Source: Gloeocapsopsis sp. IPPAS B-1203
Lineage (GTDB): Bacteria; Cyanobacteriota; Cyanobacteriia; Cyanobacteriales; Chroococcidiopsidaceae
Length of the DNA stretch: 64,000 nt
Reading direction: 5' to 3'
Assembly: GCF_002749975.1 (NCBI RefSeq)
Contig: NZ_PEIG01000005.1
Location: 1-64,000, forward strand
Below are positions 58,452 through 64,000 of this stretch, piece after piece. Position 1 is the first letter of the stretch, and each line of letters begins with the position of its first letter. A program made the position numbers and the translations under genes. The notes beneath the pieces are model-generated. The model was not told where the DNA came from, did no database searches, and saw only the letters and a program-made list of their open reading frames with translations.

Positions 58452-58562
58452 AATTTTATTTTCCGATATTCCGGATGGGAATACTTGATAACATAGGACT
58501 TTCAAATAACACGTACCACCGTCCAAAGATAGACGTTTAGACATCTCACTAAGGAGAGAATC

Positions 58563-59861
58563 TTGGTCAAGACCACGATTAAAACAACCAAATCAGAAGA
58601 AATTTTTGCAGCAGCGCAGAACTTAATGCCTGGGGGTGTCAGTTCACCAGTTCGAGCCTTTAAATCTGTTGGAGGGCAGCCGATAGTATTTGAACGGGTT
58701 AAAGGAGCTTACATTTGGGATGTTGATGGCAACCAGTATATCGATTATGTAGGCACTTGGGGACCTGCCATCTGCGGTCATGCCCATCCAGATGTGTTAG
58801 CAGCGTTACACGATGTATTAGAAAAAGGCACCAGTTTCGGAGCGCCCTGTGCGCTGGAAAATGTACTTGCCGAAATGGTCATTGATGCAGTTCCCAGCAT
58901 TGAAATGGTAAGATTTGTTAACTCTGGCACTGAAGCCTGCATGGCAGTGCTGCGGTTAATGCGGGCTTTTACCGGACGTGACAAAGTTATCAAGTTTGAA
59001 GGCTGTTATCACGGTCACGCTGATATGTTTCTGGTCAAAGCTGGGTCTGGGGTTGCTACCTTAGGTTTACCTGATTCTCCAGGAGTGCCTAAATCAACGA
59101 CTAGCAATACTTTAACAGCTCCTTACAATGACCTAGAAGCTGTCAAAGCCTTATTTGCCGAAAACCCTGATGACATTGCTGGCATTATTTTAGAGCCTGT
59201 TGTCGGCAATGCTGGTTTTATTACCCCAGATGCAGGTTTTCTGGAGGGTTTACGCGAACTAACTCAAGAGTACGGCGCATTACTTGTATTTGATGAGGTC
59301 ATGACTGGCTTTCGGATTGCCTATGGTGGTGCCCAAGAAAGATTTAATGTGACTCCTGACTTGACGACTTTAGGTAAAATTATCGGTGGTGGTTTACCGG
59401 TAGGAGCATACGGCGGTCGTCGAGAGATTATGTCAATGATTGCGCCAGCAGGACCTGTATATCAAGCTGGAACGCTATCAGGAAATCCCCTGGCGATGAC
59501 GGCAGGAATTAAAACTCTCGAACTGTTGCAAAAACCAGGAACATATCAGTACCTAGACCAAATCACCAAAAAACTAAGTGATGGCTTACTAGAAATTGCC
59601 AAAAAAACAGGTCATGCAGCCTGTGGCGGTCAAATTAGTGGGATGTTTGGCTTGTTCTTTACTGCTGGACCTGTTCATGATTATGAAGATGCCAAGCATT
59701 CAGATCTAGATAAGTTCAGCCGTTTTCACCGAGGAATGCTCGAACATGGTATTTATTTAGCACCATCTCAATTTGAGGCAGGATTTACTTCTGTCGCCCA
59801 CACTGAAGAGGATATCAACAAGACATTGGCTGCTGCTGAAGAAGTGATGTCGAGTCTCTAA
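58563..59861 (+). CDS. hemL: Glutamate-1-semialdehyde 2,1-aminomutase
   Basis: 432 residues. The start is TTG at 58563 with AAGGAGAG 9 bases before it; no ATG in the same frame gives the complete N-terminus. PLP-binding aminotransferase motifs: [47 protein letters not shown] and the Schiff-base Lys in [18 protein letters not shown]. It makes 5-aminolevulinate from glutamate-1-semialdehyde for haem, chlorophyll and bilins. Confidence 0.97.
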   Translation: MVKTTIKTTKSEEIFAAAQNLMPGGVSSPVRAFKSVGGQPIVFERVKGAYIWDVDGNQYIDYVGTWGPAICGHAHPDVLAALHDVLEKGTSFGAPCALENVLAEMVIDAVPSIEMVRFVNSGTEACMAVLRLMRAFTGRDKVIKFEGCYHGHADMFLVKAGSGVATLGLPDSPGVPKSTTSNTLTAPYNDLEAVKALFAENPDDIAGIILEPVVGNAGFITPDAGFLEGLRELTQEYGALLVFDEVMTGFRIAYGGAQERFNVTPDLTTLGKIIGGGLPVGAYGGRREIMSMIAPAGPVYQAGTLSGNPLAMTAGIKTLELLQKPGTYQYLDQITKKLSDGLLEIAKKTGHAACGGQISGMFGLFFTAGPVHDYEDAKHSDLDKFSRFHRGMLEHGIYLAPSQFEAGFTSVAHTEEDINKTLAAAEEVMSSL

Positions 59862-59874
59862 ATACCAATAAAAA

Positions 59875-59894
59875 GGGGACTAATATTAGTCCCC
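59875..59894 (-). terminator. Terminator between convergent hemL and DUF1517 genes
   Basis: GGGGACTAAT-ATTAGTCCCC is a perfect 20-base palindrome. Five T follow it on the minus strand (AAAAA upstream on plus). It probably serves the DUF1517 gene and perhaps hemL. Confidence 0.75.
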
Positions 59895-59932
59895 TGATAA
59901 ATCTATCTACTAAAGGATTGTTGCTACACAAT

Positions 59933-60904
59933 CTAAACCATTTTCAAGTCAGCATATTTTGCTAATAGGTCGTCAGAGCTTAAGGTATCACCGGCTGCTT
60001 GGGGAGTCCACAAAACTTCAATTGCCAACAAGCGATCGCTAGGAACAGCACCAAGAACTCGTAATGCTTGACGCAGATCCTCTGCACTATTAATTTGCGG
60101 CATTTGGAAGTTACCTAAAGTTGCTGCTAGTAGCGTAACAACAATATATTCTCCAGGACCTTCGGTCATTAGACGAGTAGGGTTATCTTGATCAGCACCT
60201 GGTAAAACTCCTCTGGAATCTGTACCTCTAAGCTGATTGTTGACGTTAGAAAGTGTTTCTTCGCTAAACTTGCTTCGTTCGGCAAGAGATAGGCGATTAA
60301 ATTCAGCTTCAGCTGCATTTAACCGTGCTTGACCATTTCTACTACCAGCGTACGCCCAGTATTCGGGATGGCGTAGTAATGCCAGGCTTGCTTCTTGTAA
60401 TACTGCGGCGCGACCTGCGGGAGAATTTGTATCAGCAGTTTCTGCAATGCGGTTGAGATCTTCTTGCAACCCGCGTGCTTGGGCTAACAAGCCTACTTGT
60501 AACTCGGCAATCGAGACATTAGGATTGCTGTTGTATCCAGTATCATATCCTGACTCGCCACCACTACTAGCACGACGGAACGATTGCAGCAGGAAGTTAG
60601 CGATCGCAAAAAATATCAAGATTGAAAATATACTGCCGAAGCCGCCGATTCCAAAGAAAGGAAGTAAGAAGGGAAAACCAAATCCACCTCCTGGGTAAGG
60701 AGCATAGTATCCTCCACCACCTCCACCAGGGGGACTGTAAGGACGGCTAGGCGCTGGTCGATTGAATGAACCGCCGCCGATGCGACCTCCACTTCGTGCT
60801 GCCAAGGCTGCATCAGAGTGACCCAACGCTAAGGCTGCAACAAGCCCAAAGAGAAAAAGGGGTTTTACAAGCGGTTTCATGGCTGAAAGCAGTTTCTTGA
60901 GCAT
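59933..60904 (-). CDS. DUF1517 membrane protein
   Basis: 323 residues. A signal-anchor (LVKPLFLFGLVAALALG) ends near ALAARSGG. A glycine/proline-rich stretch (about 35-75) precedes a second hydrophobic region (FFGIGGFGSIFSILIFFAIANFLLQ). The C-terminal DUF1517 domain runs from NVSIAELQVGLLAQARGLQ to the end. The family is conserved in cyanobacteria and plastids; function not established. Confidence 0.88.
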   Translation of the reverse strand: MLKKLLSAMKPLVKPLFLFGLVAALALGHSDAALAARSGGRIGGGSFNRPAPSRPYSPPGGGGGGYYAPYPGGGFGFPFLLPFFGIGGFGSIFSILIFFAIANFLLQSFRRASSGGESGYDTGYNSNPNVSIAELQVGLLAQARGLQEDLNRIAETADTNSPAGRAAVLQEASLALLRHPEYWAYAGSRNGQARLNAAEAEFNRLSLAERSKFSEETLSNVNNQLRGTDSRGVLPGADQDNPTRLMTEGPGEYIVVTLLAATLGNFQMPQINSAEDLRQALRVLGAVPSDRLLAIEVLWTPQAAGDTLSSDDLLAKYADLKMV

Positions 60905-61200
60905 AGTATGTGCCTAAAAGACAATATCGGCTTTGCTATATCCTATAAAGATATTTTATGTTTATTCATAACACCAGCCGATAGCCTGAGACATAATCTG
61001 CAAAGTAGAGCAATGTATTCCTTCTTTGCTAAATTTATCTACACAAGCTACTCCCTTAATGTATCGCTTCTTTCATGCCTCTAGCAGCAACCTGAGGGTG
61101 GATTACCGGATATGAATACCGTACCTGCTCAAAGCAGAGGACGCAGAGGAGCAGAAGAAGAATACTGTTTTCTATATAACTCAAAACTCAAAACTCATCA
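60905..61200. other. Intergenic region, low-complexity at right end
   Basis: No gene. It holds the leader of the DUF1517 gene and 'aactcaaaactcaaaactca' phrase repeats immediately after thiS. Confidence 0.4.
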
Positions 61201-61422
61201 CTAGTCACTCCCCCCGCCACCCACAATTGTGACGACTTCTAGGCGATCGCCTCCTTTAACTTGAGTTTCTGACCAATACTGACGGTGGAGAATTTCACCA
61301 TTGTACTCTACTGCAACTAAGCGAGGGTTATAGCCTAGTTGGTGCAGGACGTCTGGAAGTTGAGAATCAGCCGCACAGGTACGCGTTTCGCCGTTGACTT
61401 CCAATGTGATGCGATCAGACAT
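61201..61422 (-). CDS. thiS: Sulfur carrier protein ThiS
   Basis: 73 residues. Ubiquitin-like fold: ITLEVNGETRTCAADSQLPDVL, LVAVEYNGEILHR, and the end LEVVTIVGGGGSD. ThiS normally ends in Gly-Gly, activated as thiocarboxylate for thiazole synthesis. Here Ser-Asp follows four glycines, so the tail would have to be trimmed or the stop has shifted into the repeat. The start overlaps the end of thiE by 8 bases. Confidence 0.9.
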   Translation of the reverse strand: MSDRITLEVNGETRTCAADSQLPDVLHQLGYNPRLVAVEYNGEILHRQYWSETQVKGGDRLEVVTIVGGGGSD

Positions 61423-62545
61423 ACGACTGACTCAATTCTGGTTTATTGTTGCGAATATGGACACGAGTAAGTTGAGATATAAAATATTGAGTAACCAAGG
61501 TGGGTTGTTCAGCTTCCACGATCGCTCTCACGACTGCCACACGTTCAGCACCGGCGGAGATGACATCATTAATATTATTTACATCGATACCGCCAATGGC
61601 GAACCAAGGAACGGAGCTATGCTGGGCTGCGTAGCGTACATACTCTAATCCGGCGGCTGGCTTATCTGCTTTGGTTGGTGTTTCATAAACAGGACCTACA
61701 CCAATATAATCAGCGCCGCCTTGAATTGCGCGTTGCATTTCTTCTGCATTTGTGGTAGAGCAACCGATGATTTTATGCGGTCCTAATAGCTGTCGCGCTA
61801 CTTTGATAGGCAAATCTTGCTGTCCGAGATGGACGCCATCAGCTTCCACTGCTAAGGCAAGGTCTATGCGATCGTTGACCAGAAATAACGCACCATATTT
61901 GTGACACAATTGACATAGTTGCTGAGCATGTGCCAGGCGATCGCCATCTTTAGCATTTTTGTCTCGATATTGTACTAAAGTCAGTCCTCCCGCTAGGGCA
62001 GCTTCTACAACTGACAACAAGTCGTTTGCTGGAGAGGTGACGAGATACAACTGCGATCGCAAAAGTTGTTGATGACGTTCGTAACCGAGAAACTGGCTTT
62101 CTAGTATATAAACACGATACCGCATGTGCTTAAATACACTACCCATCTGCGGATGATAAAGCTTGCCATATTCTTCTAAAACTCGCAAAGCTTCTTCCAC
62201 ACGACAAAAGTTTGCTTGAAGCAAAGATTTTAAATCAGTGCGTTGTTGTTCTTGTGGATGTGTCAGTTGCGTGCCAGGATCGCTAGGTGTATCTCGCGCC
62301 GCACGTAATTCTGAGTTATGCCAAGTTGCGAGTTCTTGCCGTAGTTGTTTGCATTCACCGCTCAACTGGGCATTATTCAAACCAAAGCGACACCATTCTT
62401 CAATTATGCGCAATCCTTCACGGGCGCGGTCTAAATTTGCGTCCAAGATACGGCAAACGGCTGGTTGCACTTGTCCTCTTTGGTTATGTGATTCGACCAT
62501 TGGAACAAACCCATTATTGTTTTCATCGTACCAGCCAGCATTCAT
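61415..62545 (-). CDS. thiE: Thiamine-phosphate synthase (long cyanobacterial form)
   Basis: 376 residues. The N-terminal 145 are the helical domain seen in cyanobacterial ThiE (CRILDANLDRAREGLRIIEEW, VEEALRVLEEYGKLY). The C-terminal TIM barrel has LYLVTSPANDLLSVVEAAL, VNDRIDLALAVEADGVHLG, GCSTTNAEEMQRAIQGGA and PVYETPTKADKPAAGL. It joins the thiazole and pyrimidine moieties to make thiamine phosphate. Forms a unit with thiS. Confidence 0.94.
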   Translation of the reverse strand: MNAGWYDENNNGFVPMVESHNQRGQVQPAVCRILDANLDRAREGLRIIEEWCRFGLNNAQLSGECKQLRQELATWHNSELRAARDTPSDPGTQLTHPQEQQRTDLKSLLQANFCRVEEALRVLEEYGKLYHPQMGSVFKHMRYRVYILESQFLGYERHQQLLRSQLYLVTSPANDLLSVVEAALAGGLTLVQYRDKNAKDGDRLAHAQQLCQLCHKYGALFLVNDRIDLALAVEADGVHLGQQDLPIKVARQLLGPHKIIGCSTTNAEEMQRAIQGGADYIGVGPVYETPTKADKPAAGLEYVRYAAQHSSVPWFAIGGIDVNNINDVISAGAERVAVVRAIVEAEQPTLVTQYFISQLTRVHIRNNKPELSQSYV

Positions 62546-62710
62546 ATTTCAGCAATTTGAGTGTGATTTAACTTTATTGCAAAAAGAAGTGTTTAATGCC
62601 ATTGATTTTCTGCGACATCGGCTGTATAAGAAGCAGCATAGATTAACGTCGAAGTCGCCGTTGTCATCACCCTTGACTTTGATATTCCCAAAGTGATGCG
62701 GAGGAGTGCC

Positions 62711-64000
62711 GTGAATTTAACCCACCTTGATACCTACCTTGAATTTGCTCCTTGTAGCAGTGTCAATACACTTATTTTGAGCATAGCTAATATTTCTTAC
62801 CTCAGTTCCAATACAATTGCAGTTGGTTTAGCAAGTATCACTTTACTTGTTGCCAGTGATGTTGGTTTATCGTCAGAATTGCCACTATTACACTTAGCAT
62901 CGCGTCCCAATCAGACATCGCCAGCGAAAGTGATATATGTCAACCCTAATATAGAAAATACTGCTCAAGCCGATGGTAGCGATCGCGCCCCATTTAAAAC
63001 GATTACTCAAGCACTAAAGTTAGCTCCGCCGAACAGCGTTATTATGCTAGCAAGCGGTAAATACAGCGCCGAAACTGGAGAAACTTTTCCACTCCAGCTT
63101 AAATCAGGTGTAATGATTCAAGGCGATCCGCAAACTCGTGGCAGTAATATTATTATCCAAGGTGGCGGTGTGTTCCTCAGTCCTACGTTTGCACGGCAAA
63201 ATGTGACGATTATAGGAGCAAACCAAGCTACGCTGACAGGTGTCACCATCACTAATTCTCATCCACGGGGTTATGGTTTGTGGATCGAGTCGAGTCATCC
63301 CACGATTATCAACAATACATTTACTCGTAGTACCCATGACGGTATTTCGGTAACGGGTAATAGTACACCCCTCATTCGCAGCAATTACTTTCATCAAAAT
63401 GGGGCAAACGGTATTACTATCTATGGCATCTCTCGACCAGAAATCCGCGAGAATATCTTTGAAAAAACTGGATTTGGTATCAATGTTTCACAGAAAGCCG
63501 CGCCATTATTAGTTGGTAATCGCATTACACAAAATCGTGCGGGAGTAGTGGTACAAGCTCAAGCTCAACCAATCCTCAGAAATAATACAATTGAGAGCAA
63601 CATTGAAGATGGTGTTGTAGCGATCGCTTCTAGTCAACCTGATTTGGGCACTGCTAGGCAACCAGGAGGCAACATATTTCGCCAAAATGGCGGTTACGAT
63701 ATTAATAGCAAGGCGGCGCGTCAGACAATTCCAGCGTTCGGTAATACTTTAGCTGCTAACGCTCGTACAGTTGGTAATCTTGATTTATCAGGTAAAGTTG
63801 ATTTAGCGGCAATCCCTCAGACGCCACCGCGAGTAGTACAACTGAATACAACTGCGACAACAATTGCACCAGTAGTCACAACAACTCCGACAAATTCAAT
63901 CGCGATTCCTGTACCACCAGCGAATACAAACAATCGCGCCAATCCTCCACAATTACCTCCAGCGTTAGGTTCGGATACTGCGATCGCCATTACTGTACCG
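62711..64000 (+). CDS. DUF1565 parallel beta-helix protein (3' end outside window)
   Basis: 430 codons from GTG 62711, which has GGAGGAG 5 bases upstream; the frame is still open at the window edge. A hydrophobic stretch (IAVGLASITLLVASDVGL) suggests export. DUF1565 then starts with VIYVNPNIENTAQADGSDRA and FKTITQALKLAPPNSVIML, followed by right-handed beta-helix coils (IRSNYFHQNGANGITIYG, IRENIFEKTGFGINV). A Pro/Thr-rich linker begins near residue 375. Cyanobacterial relatives are surface or secreted proteins of unknown role. Confidence 0.85.
   Translation, partial: MNLTHLDTYLEFAPCSSVNTLILSIANISYLSSNTIAVGLASITLLVASDVGLSSELPLLHLASRPNQTSPAKVIYVNPNIENTAQADGSDRAPFKTITQALKLAPPNSVIMLASGKYSAETGETFPLQLKSGVMIQGDPQTRGSNIIIQGGGVFLSPTFARQNVTIIGANQATLTGVTITNSHPRGYGLWIESSHPTIINNTFTRSTHDGISVTGNSTPLIRSNYFHQNGANGITIYGISRPEIRENIFEKTGFGINVSQKAAPLLVGNRITQNRAGVVVQAQAQPILRNNTIESNIEDGVVAIASSQPDLGTARQPGGNIFRQNGGYDINSKAARQTIPAFGNTLAANARTVGNLDLSGKVDLAAIPQTPPRVVQLNTTATTIAPVVTTTPTNSIAIPVPPANTNNRANPPQLPPALGSDTAIAITVP

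Noticed and set aside
62546-62710. TPP riboswitch upstream of thiE
   Set aside because: No CUGAGA-type motif or expected conserved arms on the minus strand.

Overview
This window is chromosomal DNA from a cyanobacterium. The signs are the dense HIP1 octamer GCGATCGC, cyanobacteria-specific families (LdpA, Ycf45-like R3H ATPase, DUF1815, DUF2839, DUF1517, HepA-like ABC exporter), glutamate-1-semialdehyde aminomutase for tetrapyrroles, and a long two-domain ThiE. The many short dispersed low-complexity repeats suggest a large-genome lineage such as Chroococcidiopsis/Gloeocapsopsis-like or filamentous forms, but the genus cannot be fixed from sequence alone. Both window edges cut genes: a TPTEP-repeat protein on the left and a DUF1565 parallel beta-helix protein on the right.

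Layout. 1-4 kb: the tail of the repeat protein, then a CHASE2-Ser/Thr kinase gene broken by one frameshift. 4-9.7 kb: NYN-domain protein, leuA, methyltransferase, CPA2 antiporter, SIMPL-domain secreted protein. 9.8-23.6 kb is rich in DNA maintenance: ssb behind a perfect LexA-box-like palindrome, ldpA, an R3H/Ycf45 ATPase, tRNA-Gln, a HAD hydrolase, a truncated AraC gene, an Xre-RES toxin-antitoxin pair, a NurA-domain nuclease, xseB/xseA, recA and a motif-degenerate DinG-like helicase. 23.8-31 kb: P450, lysS with a KTSC tail, GNAT, VOC-fold membrane protein, a Pro-rich secreted protein and a DUF2267 protein. 31-36.9 kb: histidine kinase, the azoR-DUF1772 pair divergent from an AraC regulator, a TagA/CpsF glycosyltransferase and a PhyH dioxygenase.

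37.8-42.6 kb: dxs, mtnA, GNAT, and a MalK/UgpC-type ABC ATPase. 43.5-50.1 kb is a surface-polysaccharide locus: HepA-like exporter, GT2, two GT4 enzymes and a sulfotransferase, all on one strand. 50.4-56 kb: secreted protein, cobO, a DUF6508-macro fusion followed by a deoxyhypusine-synthase-like gene, the ruvA/sucrose-phosphate-phosphatase pair and a decayed Rpn/DUF4351-type nuclease gene. 56-64 kb: MFS transporter, hisIE, a ChaB-like protein, hemL, a DUF1517 protein, thiE-thiS, and the start of a DUF1565 protein.

The most interesting items are: (1) the ssb LexA-type operator placed on the promoter start point; (2) a dispersed two-hairpin repeat, two copies in opposite orientation, with a compensatory base-pair change; (3) low-complexity repeat cassettes lodged in frame inside ldpA and the NurA gene; (4) the DUF6508-macro plus DHS-like pair; (5) a 34-codon membrane miniprotein ORF in the gap before the exporter; (6) several decaying genes. 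I did not find a CRISPR array, an intact insertion sequence or an evident phage.
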